DNA of 64,000 nt. Origin: Micromonospora sediminicola (GTDB taxonomy: Bacteria; Actinomycetota; Actinomycetes; Mycobacteriales; Micromonosporaceae). A program made the position numbers and the translations under genes. The DNA is taken from contig NZ_FLRH01000004.1 in assembly GCF_900089585.1 (NCBI RefSeq), forward strand, positions 1,357,001 to 1,421,000. Direction: 5' to 3'. This document shows positions 42,079-51,221 of the stretch, in pieces. The notes beneath the pieces were generated by a model. The model saw nothing but the letters and a program-made list of their open reading frames with translations. It was not told the DNA's origin and searched no databases. How positions within the stretch are numbered: position 1 is the stretch's first letter; every line of letters begins with the position of its first letter.

Positions 42079-42729
42079 TCAGCCGGCCGGGACGACGAAC
42101 CCGGACTCGTAGGCGGCGACGACCGCCTGCGTCCGGTCCCGCACCCCGAGCTTGGCCAGCACGTTCCCGACGTGTGTCTTCACCGTCTCGACGCCGACCA
42201 CCAGGCGGGCGGCGATCTCCGGATTGGACAGCCCGGCCGCCATCAGCCGCAGCACCTCGGCTTCCCGGTCGGTCAGCCGCGCGGCGTGCAGCCGGTCCCC
42301 GCCGCGCCGCCCGTACGCGCCGACGAGCTGCCGGATCGCGGCCGGGAAGAGCAGCGACTCGCCGGCCGCCACCACCCGGATCGCCTCCACCACCTCGGCC
42401 GGCCGGGCCCGTTTGAGCAGGAAGCCGCTCGCCCCGGCGCGCAGCGCCTCGTAGACGTACTCGTCGTTGGCGAACGTGGTGACCACCAGCACCCGGGGCG
42501 GGTCGGCGGAGGCGGCGAGCAGCCGGCGGGTGGCCTGGATGCCGTCGATGGCCGGCATCCGCACGTCCATCAGCACCACGGCCGGGCGCAGCTTCGCCAC
42601 CAGCGGCGGCACCTCGGCCCCGTCCGCCGCCTCGCCGACGACGCGCAGGTCCGCCTGCGCGTCCACGATGGCCCGCAGGCCGACCCGGATCAGCTCGTCG
42701 TCGTCGACGATCAGCACGTCGATGGTCAC
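42079..42729 (-). CDS. NarL/LuxR-family response regulator
   Basis: A 216-residue regulator. The receiver domain has DDDE near residue 9, the phosphorylated aspartate in VVLMDVRMPAIDG, and the lysine in FLLKRARP. The LuxR-type DNA-binding domain (about 150-212) is LTDREAEVLRLMAAGLSNPEIAARL. It is coupled to the kinase by an ATGA overlap at 42726-42729. It is a second system of the same class as 1974-3784. Confidence 0.5.
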   Translation of the reverse strand: MTIDVLIVDDDELIRVGLRAIVDAQADLRVVGEAADGAEVPPLVAKLRPAVVLMDVRMPAIDGIQATRRLLAASADPPRVLVVTTFANDEYVYEALRAGASGFLLKRARPAEVVEAIRVVAAGESLLFPAAIRQLVGAYGRRGGDRLHAARLTDREAEVLRLMAAGLSNPEIAARLVVGVETVKTHVGNVLAKLGVRDRTQAVVAAYESGFVVPAG

Positions 42730-43976
42730 CCGGGCTCCTCCCTGGGCGCGGGCAGGGTGGCCCGGACCCGCCAGCGGTCGCCGCGCGGGCCGGCGTCGAG
42801 GTGCCCGCCGAGCAGCAGCACCCGCTCCCGCATGCCGTCCAGCCCGCGCCCGCCGCCGGTCGGCCCGGTGGTGCCACGCACGGCGTTGACCAGCTCGATC
42901 TCCAACCCCTGCGGGGGTACGGCGACCCGCAGCGTCACCGGTCCCCGGCCGTGCCGGGCGGCGTTGGTCAGCCCCTCCTGGACGATCCGGTAGCCCTCGC
43001 GGGACACCACGGCGGGCAGCGCGTCCAGCGCCCCGTCGACCCGGGACTCGACGACCAGCCCGGCGGCCCGGGCGGCGGTGACCAGCCGGTCCAGCCCGAC
43101 CAGCGTGGGTTGCGGGGCGTTCGGCGCGGGCGTCGGCCCGGCGTCGGTCTCGCGGAGCAGCCCGAGCACGTGGTCGAGGTCGTCCATGGCCCGGCGGCTG
43201 GTCTCCTCGATGGCCCGCAGCGCCCGCCGGCTGAACTCGGGGTCGGTGTCGAGCAGTTCCCGGGCGGCGCCGGCCTGGAGCGTCGCCACGGTCAGCGCGT
43301 GCCCGACCGAGTCGTGCAGCTCCCGGGCCAGCCGGTTGCGTTCGGCCAGGCGGACCGCGCGGGCCTCCAGCGCGGCGATCCGCTCGGCCTGGGCCGGGCC
43401 GAGCAGAACCGGGGCCATCGAGGCGGCGAGCGCGCCCAACCCGGCCACCGCGTAGCCGAGCGCGACCAGCACGGCGGCGCCGGCCAGGCCGGCGGTCACC
43501 GGGCGGGCCGGGTCGAACGGGCCGAGCCGCTCGTCCGACACCGCGCCGACGTCGAGCCCGGCCAGGCCGGCGACGAAGACCAGCGCCATCGGGAACGCGC
43601 TGATCGCGGCGAACAGCACCGTCGCGCCGGTGGTCAGGTGCAGCGCGATCCAGAGCGCGGCGCGCAGCCGGGTCTCCCGGTCGATCCGGTGGCCGGGGGC
43701 GGGTTCCGGCAGGTCGACCGCGAGCAGCGCGCGGGCGGCGGCGATCTCCAGCGCCCGGCTGCCGGCCAGGAACACCGGCACCACCGCGAGCCCGACGCCG
43801 ACCAGCAGCAGCCCGACGCCGGGCGGACGCGGCACCCCGCTGCTGGTCAGCAGCTGCGCGAACGCCACCGCCAGCAGCGCGTACGGCAGCGCGAGCACGC
43901 CGCCGAGCAGCAGGAACACGGCACGCCGCCAGGTGCTGCCGCGCACCAGCGGCGCGAGGACACCCCGGACCGTCAC
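42726..43976 (-). CDS. NarL-type sensor histidine kinase
   Basis: A 416-residue membrane kinase with about five helices in the first 190 residues. The dimerisation/phospho-acceptor helix is RNRLARELHDSVGHALTVATL; the HATPase domain shows QEGLTNAARHGRG, a weakly conserved N-box/G-box region and GRGLDGMRERVLLLGG. The GTG at 43976 follows GACAAT by six bases, so it is probably leaderless. It heads an operon with the regulator and perhaps the membrane protein at 40990. The signal is unknown. Confidence 0.5.
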   Translation of the reverse strand: MTVRGVLAPLVRGSTWRRAVFLLLGGVLALPYALLAVAFAQLLTSSGVPRPPGVGLLLVGVGLAVVPVFLAGSRALEIAAARALLAVDLPEPAPGHRIDRETRLRAALWIALHLTTGATVLFAAISAFPMALVFVAGLAGLDVGAVSDERLGPFDPARPVTAGLAGAAVLVALGYAVAGLGALAASMAPVLLGPAQAERIAALEARAVRLAERNRLARELHDSVGHALTVATLQAGAARELLDTDPEFSRRALRAIEETSRRAMDDLDHVLGLLRETDAGPTPAPNAPQPTLVGLDRLVTAARAAGLVVESRVDGALDALPAVVSREGYRIVQEGLTNAARHGRGPVTLRVAVPPQGLEIELVNAVRGTTGPTGGGRGLDGMRERVLLLGGHLDAGPRGDRWRVRATLPAPREEPG

Positions 43977-44033
43977 CGGGTCATTGTCCCGCCGCCGGCC
44001 GGCCCGCGACTCCCCCGCGCCGGGGAGATGTCC

Positions 44034-44531
44034 TCAGCGGTGGTCGCGGACGTAGGCCTCCGGGTCCTTGTCGTGGAAGCGCAGGTTCCGACCGTTCTTG
44101 TGCTCGCCGTAGAAGGTGAGCCACCGTGCCCCCAGCTCGGCCCGCAGTTCCACGCTCGCGTGCCGGCGGAAGTCGGGCAGCGCCTCGTCCTCCTCCTCGG
44201 CCAGGTGCTCGCTGTTCTCCTTGCGGGCCGTGCCCACCGCCGCCCACCAGGCGTCCGAGCCGACCTCGTGCCGCTTCGACTCGGCGACCGCGTCACGGAT
44301 CTTGTTGTGGTCGCCGATGGCGTCGGCGGTCTCGTCCTCGCCGTCGTCGCCGTGCTTGACCAGGTGCGGGTAGAGGATCGCCTCCTCGGCCTCCGCGTGG
44401 ATGTCCAGGTGCAGCGCGAGCGCCTCCCAGATCGCCAGCATCTCGGCCGGGTCGCGGGCGTCGTCGAGCCGGGCGAAGCCGCGCCGGAAGGCGGCGTGGT
44501 CGTCCAGGATCAGTGCGGTGATGTCGTCCAT
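44034..44531 (-). CDS. hemerythrin-domain protein
   Basis: A 165-residue four-helix HHE protein. Candidate di-iron ligands are in DDHAAFRRGF, LHLDIHAEAEEAILYPHL, GDHNKIRDAV and EHLAEEEDEALPDF. Such proteins sense or store oxygen, nitric oxide or iron. It starts four bases after the stop of the aldo/keto reductase gene, so it is its operon partner; a redox or stress role is a reasonable guess. Confidence 0.5.
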   Translation of the reverse strand: MDDITALILDDHAAFRRGFARLDDARDPAEMLAIWEALALHLDIHAEAEEAILYPHLVKHGDDGEDETADAIGDHNKIRDAVAESKRHEVGSDAWWAAVGTARKENSEHLAEEEDEALPDFRRHASVELRAELGARWLTFYGEHKNGRNLRFHDKDPEAYVRDHR

Positions 44532-44535
44532 GCGG

Positions 44536-45504
44536 TCACTTCCCCAGTCGGGCGCGGATCATCTTCGGTACGGCGGCCAGGCCGGTGACCGGGCGGAACG
44601 CGCGCGCGGCGGTGGCCAGCGCGGCGTACTCGTCGTCGGTCAGGTCGATCTCGGCGGCGGCCGCGTTGCGTTCCATCTGCTCCACTCCGGACGCACCGGG
44701 GATGGCGACCACGTTCGGGTGCCGCAGCACGTACGCCAGTGCGATCTGGCTCGGCGTGGCGTCGTGCGCGTCGGCCACCTCGCGCAGCGTGGCGATCAGC
44801 TCGGTGCCGCGTGCCAGGTTCTCCGGCAGGAAGTACGGGTTGGCCCGGCGCACCGCCCCGGCCGGCGGGTTGGCGGCGTCGTAGCGGCCGGAGAGGAAGC
44901 CCTGGGCCAGCGGGCTGTACGCGATGACGATCCGGCCGGCCTGCTCCGCGTACGGGATCAGGTCCTCCTCGGGGCCGCGGTCGAGCATGCTGTAGCGGAC
45001 CTGGTTGCTCAGCACCCGGCGGCCCAGCGCGGCCTCGGCGAACCGCCACCGGCGCAGGTCGTAGTTGCTGACGCCCACCTCGCCGACCAGGCCGACGTCC
45101 TGGAGCGTGCGCATGCCGCTCATGGTGGTGGTGTCGGCGACCACCGGGTTGGGCTGGTGCACCTGGTAGAGGTCGATGCCGTCGACGCCGAGCCGGGCGG
45201 CGGAGGCGACCGCGCGCTGCTGCACCACCGGGGCGACCGGGAGCAGCGGGAAGATCTTGCTGGCCACCACGACCTTCGCCCGGTCGTCGCCGAGCGCGGC
45301 ACCGAGGATCCGCTCGCTGCGGCCGAAGCCGTAGAGCTCGGCGGTGTCGAAGAGGGTGACCCCGAGGTCGAGCGCCCGCCGCACGATCTCGGCGGCGCGG
45401 CGCTCGTAGTCGGGGCCGTAGCCCCACTCACGGGAACCGAACTGCCACGTGCCGAGGCCGATCTTCGAGATGGGCTTGGGGGTGTCGAGCCGCACGAAAC
45501 GCAT
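44536..45504 (-). CDS. aldo/keto reductase
   Basis: A 322-residue TIM-barrel NADPH-dependent reductase. The catalytic tetrad is visible: D and Y in LFDTAELYGFGRSE, K in VVVASKIFPLL, and H in LYQVHQPN. The cofactor region near the end is IPGASGVEQMERNAAA. The substrate is unknown. It is first in a two-gene unit with the hemerythrin protein and divergent from a second aldo/keto reductase at 45570, with 65 bases between them. Confidence 0.5.
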   Translation of the reverse strand: MRFVRLDTPKPISKIGLGTWQFGSREWGYGPDYERRAAEIVRRALDLGVTLFDTAELYGFGRSERILGAALGDDRAKVVVASKIFPLLPVAPVVQQRAVASAARLGVDGIDLYQVHQPNPVVADTTTMSGMRTLQDVGLVGEVGVSNYDLRRWRFAEAALGRRVLSNQVRYSMLDRGPEEDLIPYAEQAGRIVIAYSPLAQGFLSGRYDAANPPAGAVRRANPYFLPENLARGTELIATLREVADAHDATPSQIALAYVLRHPNVVAIPGASGVEQMERNAAAAEIDLTDDEYAALATAARAFRPVTGLAAVPKMIRARLGK

Positions 45505-45569
45505 GGATCCGACGCTACCCGCGCCGCCGTGACCGCACGCCTGTTCGCCGGTGGCGGCAGAATGATCAG

Positions 45570-46559
45570 GTGACCTACCTCGCCAGCGACGACCGTTACG
45601 AATCGATGCGCTACCGGCGCAGCGGCCGCAGTGGGCTCCGGCTGCCCGTCATCTCCCTCGGCCTGTGGCACAACTTCGGGCCGGACCGGCCCTTCGAGCG
45701 GCAGCGCGACATCGTCCGCCGCGCGTTCGACCTCGGCATCACCCACTTCGACCTGGCCAACAACTACGGCCCGCCGCCGGGGTCGGCGGAGGAGAACTTC
45801 GGTCGGCTGCTCGCCACCGACCTGAAGCCGTACCGCGACGAGCTGGTCGTCTCCACCAAGGCCGGCTACCTGATGTGGCCCGGCCCGTACGGCGAGTGGG
45901 GCTCCCGCAAGTACCTGATCTCGTCGCTGGACCAGTCGCTGCGCCGGATGGGCCTGGACCACGTCGACATCTTCTACTCGCACCGGTTCGACCCGGACAC
46001 CCCGCTGGAGGAGACGATGGGCGCGCTGGACGCCGTCGTCCGGTCCGGCAAGGCGCTCTACGTCGGCATCTCCAACTACGACTCGGAGCAGACCGCCCGG
46101 GCCGCCGAGATCCTCCGCGACCTGGGCACCCCGCTGCTGATCAACCAGCCGTCGTACTCGATGCTCAACCGTTGGACCGAGTCCGACGGCCTGCTCGACA
46201 CGCTGGAGCAGGTGGGCGCCGGCTGCATCGCCTACAGCCCGCTGGCGCAGGGCGTGCTCACCGACCGCTACCTGGACGGCATCCCGGCCGACTCGCGCGT
46301 GCGGACCAGCGTGTTCCTCAACGAGAGCGACCTGGACGAGGCGCGGATGGCGACCGTCCGCGGGCTCGCCGCGGTGGCCGAGCGGCGGGGCCAGACCCTG
46401 GCCCAGCTCGCCCTGACGTGGGCGCTGCGGGACCCGCGGATGACCAGCCTCATCGTCGGCGCCAGCAGCGTCGCCCAGTTGGAGGGCAACGTCGCCGCGC
46501 TGGACAACCTCGACCTGGCCGGCGAGGACCTGGCCGAGATCGAGCAGCTGCTCGACTGA
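45570..46559 (+). CDS. aldo/keto reductase, YghZ/MgrA-like
   Basis: A 329-residue aldo/keto reductase of the L-glyceraldehyde-3-phosphate reductase/KCNAB-like group: RRSGRSGLRLPVISLGLWHNFG, tetrad residues in HFDLANNYGPPPGSAE, VVSTKAGYLMWPGPYGEWGS and IFYSHRFDPDTPLEE, and the late LIVGASSVAQLEGNV. These enzymes detoxify methylglyoxal and related aldehydes. The GTG follows CAGAAT (45558-45563) by six bases, so the message is probably leaderless. It is convergent with the LPMO gene (three-base gap). Confidence 0.5.
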   Translation: MTYLASDDRYESMRYRRSGRSGLRLPVISLGLWHNFGPDRPFERQRDIVRRAFDLGITHFDLANNYGPPPGSAEENFGRLLATDLKPYRDELVVSTKAGYLMWPGPYGEWGSRKYLISSLDQSLRRMGLDHVDIFYSHRFDPDTPLEETMGALDAVVRSGKALYVGISNYDSEQTARAAEILRDLGTPLLINQPSYSMLNRWTESDGLLDTLEQVGAGCIAYSPLAQGVLTDRYLDGIPADSRVRTSVFLNESDLDEARMATVRGLAAVAERRGQTLAQLALTWALRDPRMTSLIVGASSVAQLEGNVAALDNLDLAGEDLAEIEQLLD

Positions 46560-46562
46560 GGC

Positions 46563-47465
46563 TCACCAGATCCGGCGCCGCCCGGCGCGGTGGTTGCGCA
46601 CCCCGCACGGCCGCCCGGGCGGCGGGCCGCCGGCCCGTCGCAGCCGCAGGCCGACCACTGTCGCCAGCAGCGCGGTGACCACCGCCGCCGCGCCGATGAC
46701 CAGCGGCCGGGAGAGCGGGCCGGTGTCGGTCACCGCCGCCACCGGCACCCCCGCCGCCGGCTCGTCGCCGGTCGCCGGCACGGCGAGGGTACGCGGGGCC
46801 GCCGCGCTCGCCGACGGCTTGCTCCTGCTCCCGGAGCCACTCGCGGCGGCCCGGAAGATCACGTCGGAGCAGGAGTAGTAGGTGTCCTGGGTGCTGGAGT
46901 TCTGCCAGATCACGTAGATCAGGTGCCGGCCCGTGCGCCCGGTCGGCAACCGTCCCGGCATCTCGTACGCGCCGGCCCGGATCGGCGGGTCGGTGACCTC
47001 CAGGAACGGCTTCTCCTCGACGTCGGCCCAGGTCAGACGCCGGTCCGGGGCGTACGACCGGGTGGTCACGTAGAACCGGAACGTGCCCTCGTGCGGGATG
47101 GTGGTGCGATAGCGGAACGTGTGCCGGGCCCCGGCCGTGAGCGTGGTGGCGGGCCAGTCGCTGCGCGGCAGGTCCAGTCCCCGGTACGCGGAGAGCCCGC
47201 CACTGCACAGCTCCCCGTCCGGGATGCGTTCCCGGTCCCGCCCGTCGATCCGGGCCACCCGGATGTTGTCCCACTCGCGTACCGCCGCGCCGGCGGCGAT
47301 CGCGGCGCGGCAGGCCGGTGTCTGTGCCCGGCCGCCCTCCGGACCGCAGGCCGCCGCCCGGCTCATCGGGCTGGTCGGCGCCCCGTGGGCGCTCGCCGGC
47401 ACGGCGGTGGACAGCAGCGTCGCGGCGACGGCGGCGAGCGCGGCGAGCGCGCGACGTGTGTCCAT
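46563..47465 (-). CDS. membrane-anchored AA10 lytic polysaccharide monooxygenase
   Basis: A 300-residue protein with a signal peptide cleaved at ASA-HGAPTSP, leaving the N-terminal histidine that holds copper. The second copper histidine is in GARHTFRYRT, and the family end HLIYVIWQNSSTQDTYYSCSDV is present. A Ser/Ala/Pro linker (about 208-240) leads to a membrane helix (about 254-276) and a basic tail. AA10 enzymes oxidise chitin or cellulose; most are fully secreted, so a C-terminal anchor is uncommon. No carbohydrate-binding module is present. The ATG at 47465 was chosen for the signal peptide. Confidence 0.5.
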   Translation of the reverse strand: MDTRRALAALAAVAATLLSTAVPASAHGAPTSPMSRAAACGPEGGRAQTPACRAAIAAGAAVREWDNIRVARIDGRDRERIPDGELCSGGLSAYRGLDLPRSDWPATTLTAGARHTFRYRTTIPHEGTFRFYVTTRSYAPDRRLTWADVEEKPFLEVTDPPIRAGAYEMPGRLPTGRTGRHLIYVIWQNSSTQDTYYSCSDVIFRAAASGSGSRSKPSASAAAPRTLAVPATGDEPAAGVPVAAVTDTGPLSRPLVIGAAAVVTALLATVVGLRLRRAGGPPPGRPCGVRNHRAGRRRIW

Positions 47466-47593
47466 GTGATCGACCTCCCGCGCACTGGTACGGGCGGGAG
47501 GCGGCAAAGGTTCGATCCGCGTCGACGCCCCGACCGGTCAGGCTCGGCTGGCCGAACGGACAATCGGGGCGGCAGCGCGGCCGGGTTGGGCCC

Positions 47594-47631
47594 TACAGTG
47601 ACGACACCCTGTGATCAAGGAGCGAGCCTTG
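47594..47631 (+). promoter_or_regulatory. promoter, ribosome site and TTG start of the DUF4173 gene
   Basis: TACAGT (47594-47599) could be the -10 box, AAGGAG (47617-47622) the ribosome site, and TTG at 47629-47631, six bases on, the start. This TTG is one base out of frame with the main gene body; see the findings. Confidence 0.5.
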
Positions 47632-47693
47632 CCCGAGCCGGCACAGCCCCCGAGCCGCCCCGCGCCGCCCCGGCGGACGGGTCACCGGCGGGC

Positions 47694-49955
47694 GTGGTCC
47701 CGCCCGCCCCCCAGCCGTACCTGCTGGTCCTGCCCACGATGGAGGGCGCGCCACCGCCGGTGCCGTGGCCCGGCGCGGAGGGGCAGCCCGCCTGGGCGAT
47801 CCCGGTCACCGTGCCGGCCGGCACCCAGGGCTACGCGTTGTTCGTGCCGCTGGTCCCGGCGGCCGGTCAGCCGGCCACCGGCGTGCCCGCCCAGGCCGGT
47901 CCACCGACCGTCGAGGGCGCGACCGCGCCGACGCTCGCCGCGCCGCCGTCCCGGGCGGGCGGGCAGTCAGCCGTCCCGGTCGCAACCGGCACGGCCGAGA
48001 GCGGGCGCACCGCCGGCGAGCCGAGCGGGAGCAGCCCGGCCGGGGCCGGCCCGACGTCCGGTGCGCCGAGCGCGGCCGACAGCCCGGCTGCGGCCGGTCC
48101 GGCCGACGGCGGCCCGGGCGACGATGGCCCGGGTGACGATGGCCCGGTCCTGGTCGCGGCGGACGCCGACCCGGCGCGTCGACCGGCGACGGCGACGTCC
48201 GGGGCCGCCACGGGCTCGAACACCACGGCATCGCCCCCGGCGGTCACGGCCGTGCGACCCTCCCCGTCCGCGGTGACCGCCGCCGGGCCGGCGGGACAGG
48301 CCGGGCCGCAGCCCGCGCCCGTCGGCGCCGGCACCACGGTGGCGCCGGCCGGCCCGCACCCGCCCGCCGCGCCGCCGTACCAGGACATGCGGCCCTGGGG
48401 CACCTACCCGCCGCCGCAGAGCTGGGCTCCCCGGCCCCGGGTTGCCCGCACGTCGTTCCTCGGCGCCCGGTGGCCCGGCCCGAAGCCGGCCACCGGCCGG
48501 GCCGTGCCGCTCGCGGTGCTCGCCGGCGCGCTGGGCAGCGCGGTCTTCGTGCCGCTCGGCCGGGTCGGCATCGGTTGGTTCCTGGGCTGGCTGACGCTCA
48601 CCGTCGCGGTGCTGCTCGCGGTCCGCGCGAAGACCGCCGAACTGCCCCGCGCCGACCGGCTGATCCGCCTCGGGTGGGCGGTGGCGGCCCTGGCCCTGAT
48701 CGCCGTGCCGGCCGTCCGCAACGCCTGGTGGCTGGTGACGTTCTGCGTGCTCGGCGCGCTGGGCTGCGCCACGCTCGCGATCGCCGGCGGCCGGTTGGTC
48801 CGCTCGATCCTGTTCGGCCTCGTCGCCACGCCGTTCGCGGCGCTGCGTGGCCTGCCCTGGGTGCGCCGGCACGTCAGCGCCTCGCCGGAGGCGACGACGG
48901 TCCGCAAGGTCACCGTGTCGGTGGTCGCCACCCTGGTCGTGCTGGTGGTCTTCGGCAGCCTGCTCGCATCGGCCGACGCGGCGTTCTCCGAGGCGCTGGG
49001 CACGCTCGTGCCCGAGGTCGACCTCGGTACGGTCGTCGGCTGGCTCTTCCTCGCCGCGGTGGGTGGGCTGATCGCGGTCGCCGCCGTCTACACGCTGGCC
49101 GCACCGCCCGACCTGTCCACCGTGGACCGGGAGGGTGAGCGCCGGCTCGGCCTGCTGGAGTGGGCCCCGGCGATCGGGGCGCTGACGCTGCTCTTCGCCG
49201 GCTTCGTGGTGGTGCAGTTCACCGTGCTCTTCGGCGGCCAGCGACACGTGCAGAACGTCGCCGGGCTCAGCTACGCCGAGTACGCCCGCAGCGGCTTCTG
49301 GCAGCTGCTCTTCGTCACGCTGCTGACGGTGGCGGTGCTCGCCGGGGTGGGTCGCTGGGCCGGGCGGGAGCGGCCGGTCGAACGCGTCCTGCTGCGCGTG
49401 CTGCTCGGGCTGCTCAGCGCGCTCAGCGTGGTGATCGTGGTGTCCGCGCTGTCCCGGATGTGGACCTACCAGAAGGTCTACAGCTTCACTGGTGAGCGGA
49501 TCTTCGTGATGGCGTTCGAGCTGCTGCTCGGCGCGGTCTTCCTGATGATCCTGGCGGCGGGCGTGCGCTGGCGGGGCCGGTGGATCCCCGGCGCCACCGT
49601 GGCACTGGCCGTGGCGATGCTGCTCGGCCTGGCGGTGCTCAACCCGGAGGACTACGCCGCCCGGCGCAACACGCTCCGGTACGAGCAGACCGGCAAGATC
49701 GACGCCTGGTACCTGCGGGCGCTGTCCGCCGACGCCACCCCCGCGCTCACCCGGCTGCCCGACCCGGTGCGCCGCTGCACGCTGAGCTGGATCGCCGACG
49801 AGCTCGACCAGCGCGACCCCTGGTACGCCTGGAACCTCGGCCGCCAGCGGGCCCGTCAGGCGTTGGACCGGGTCGGGCCGACAGCGGTCGGCGGGCCGAA
49901 GGACTGCCGCCGGGCGGACCAGTTCGACCTGCCGAAGACCCGCCGACCCCGCTGA
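47694..49955 (+). CDS. DUF4173 (DUF4153-like) multi-pass membrane protein
   Basis: A protein of about 753 residues. A long Ala/Pro/Gly-rich cytoplasmic head (to about residue 235) begins with PAPQPYLLVLP. Then come about 12 membrane helices (240-650) and the conserved DUF4173 tail (RRCTLSWIADELDQRDPWYAWNLGRQRARQAL). Its function is unknown. The start is uncertain. GTG 47694 is the first safe in-frame start, and the frame is open back to GTG 47598, but the best ribosome site leads to TTG 47629 in the neighbouring frame. A missing C near 47664-47672 would join the two. It is followed by its own terminator. Confidence 0.5.
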   Translation: MVPPAPQPYLLVLPTMEGAPPPVPWPGAEGQPAWAIPVTVPAGTQGYALFVPLVPAAGQPATGVPAQAGPPTVEGATAPTLAAPPSRAGGQSAVPVATGTAESGRTAGEPSGSSPAGAGPTSGAPSAADSPAAAGPADGGPGDDGPGDDGPVLVAADADPARRPATATSGAATGSNTTASPPAVTAVRPSPSAVTAAGPAGQAGPQPAPVGAGTTVAPAGPHPPAAPPYQDMRPWGTYPPPQSWAPRPRVARTSFLGARWPGPKPATGRAVPLAVLAGALGSAVFVPLGRVGIGWFLGWLTLTVAVLLAVRAKTAELPRADRLIRLGWAVAALALIAVPAVRNAWWLVTFCVLGALGCATLAIAGGRLVRSILFGLVATPFAALRGLPWVRRHVSASPEATTVRKVTVSVVATLVVLVVFGSLLASADAAFSEALGTLVPEVDLGTVVGWLFLAAVGGLIAVAAVYTLAAPPDLSTVDREGERRLGLLEWAPAIGALTLLFAGFVVVQFTVLFGGQRHVQNVAGLSYAEYARSGFWQLLFVTLLTVAVLAGVGRWAGRERPVERVLLRVLLGLLSALSVVIVVSALSRMWTYQKVYSFTGERIFVMAFELLLGAVFLMILAAGVRWRGRWIPGATVALAVAMLLGLAVLNPEDYAARRNTLRYEQTGKIDAWYLRALSADATPALTRLPDPVRRCTLSWIADELDQRDPWYAWNLGRQRARQALDRVGPTAVGGPKDCRRADQFDLPKTRRPR

Positions 49956-49960
49956 CGTCC

Positions 49961-49999
49961 CCGGTGGCCGGGCCGCGAACGCCGCGGCCCGGCCACCGG
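49961..49999 (+). terminator. hairpin after the DUF4173 gene
   Basis: A perfect 17-bp stem (49961-49977 with 49983-49999) in CCGGTGGCCGGGCCGCG, loop AACGC, five bases beyond the stop. Confidence 0.5.
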
Positions 50000-50117
50000 C
50001 ACGGACCGGCTCGCCCGCGACCGTTCATCCGCCCCTCACCTCGCCGCCACGGCCGCCACCGTCTCCGCGCCTACCTTCGGCTGCGCGAACGTCAACCGAG
50101 GTAGCGGAGGTTCCTCC

Positions 50118-51185
50118 ATGTCCGTCCGTCAGGTGCTGACGGCACTGGTCACCGGCGCGGCGCTGGCCGTTCCGGCGGCCGCCCACGCGGCGCCGGCCGA
50201 CCGTCCCGGCGTCCCGCCGCAGCGGACCCACTTCGACCTGCAGGCCCATCGCGGTGGCATCGGCATGACCACCGAGGAGACGCTGGCCGGCTTCGCCAAG
50301 GCGATGCGCCTCGGCGTCACCACGCTGGAGCTGGACACCCAGGTCACCCGGGACGAGAAGGTCGTCGTCACGCACGACCGCCAGGTCAGCGCGCAGAAGT
50401 GCCGGGACACCGCGCCGGTGCGTCCGGGCGACCCGGCGTACCCGTATGTCGGGAAGTACGTCAAGGACCTGACCCTGGCGCAGATCAGGACCATGGACTG
50501 CGGCTACCAGCAGCTGCCCGGCTTCCCGGAGCAGGAGCAGGTCGCCGGCGCCCGGATGGCCGAGCTGCGCGACGTGCTCGACCTGGTGAAGCGCTACCGG
50601 GCCCGTGGGATCACGCTCAACATCGAGACCAAGGTGGAGGCGGGGGCGCCCGAGCAGACCGCGCCGCGTGAGCTGTTCGTCCGGCGGGTCTTCGAGGAGA
50701 TCCGGCGCTCGGGCATCGAGCGGCAGGTCACCATCCAGTCGTTCGACTGGGGAGCGCTGCGGGTGATGCACCGGCTCGCGCCGCGCTGGCCGCTGGTGGC
50801 GCTGACCAACTACGACTTCCTGCAGGTCGGCAGGCCGGGCGCGTCGCCCTGGCTGGGCGGGCTGGACGTGGACGACTTCGGCGGCGACTTCGTCCGGGCC
50901 GCCGACGCGATCCCGGGCGTCACCACGCTCTCGCCGAACTACGGGTTCCCGCAGAACGGCACGATCGCCGACCCGGCCTTCCGGTTCTACCCGGACCGGA
51001 AGATGATCTCGGACGCGCACGCACGCGGGTTGCGGGTCGTGCCGTGGACCTGCGACGACATGCCGACCGTGGCGGCGCTGATGGACCTCGGCGTGGACGG
51101 CGTCATCACCGACTACCCGAACCGGGTCCGGCAGCTCATGGCCGAGCGGGGCATGCGGCTGCCGAAGGCGTACCGGGCGCGCTGA
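50118..51185 (+). CDS. secreted glycerophosphodiester phosphodiesterase
   Basis: A 355-residue secreted GDPD-family enzyme. A signal peptide ends near AHA-APAD (about residue 25). The active-site pieces are all present: DLQAHRGGIGMTTEE, TLELDTQVT, VVVTHDRQ and LNIETKVEA, with a C-terminal VPWTCDDMPTVAALMDLGVDG. It splits glycerophosphodiesters into glycerol phosphate and an alcohol, probably to scavenge phosphate from lipids. GGAGG lies seven bases before the ATG. It is convergent with the SpoIIE-type gene. Confidence 0.5.
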   Translation: MSVRQVLTALVTGAALAVPAAAHAAPADRPGVPPQRTHFDLQAHRGGIGMTTEETLAGFAKAMRLGVTTLELDTQVTRDEKVVVTHDRQVSAQKCRDTAPVRPGDPAYPYVGKYVKDLTLAQIRTMDCGYQQLPGFPEQEQVAGARMAELRDVLDLVKRYRARGITLNIETKVEAGAPEQTAPRELFVRRVFEEIRRSGIERQVTIQSFDWGALRVMHRLAPRWPLVALTNYDFLQVGRPGASPWLGGLDVDDFGGDFVRAADAIPGVTTLSPNYGFPQNGTIADPAFRFYPDRKMISDAHARGLRVVPWTCDDMPTVAALMDLGVDGVITDYPNRVRQLMAERGMRLPKAYRAR

Positions 51186-51221
51186 GCGGTGGGGGCGGGG
51201 CGGGGCCCACGTGGCCCCTCC

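Noticed and set aside
46590..47597. Extension of the DUF4173 protein upstream to 46590
   Set aside because: This stretch is antisense to the LPMO gene and has only arginine/glycine-rich shadow sequence.
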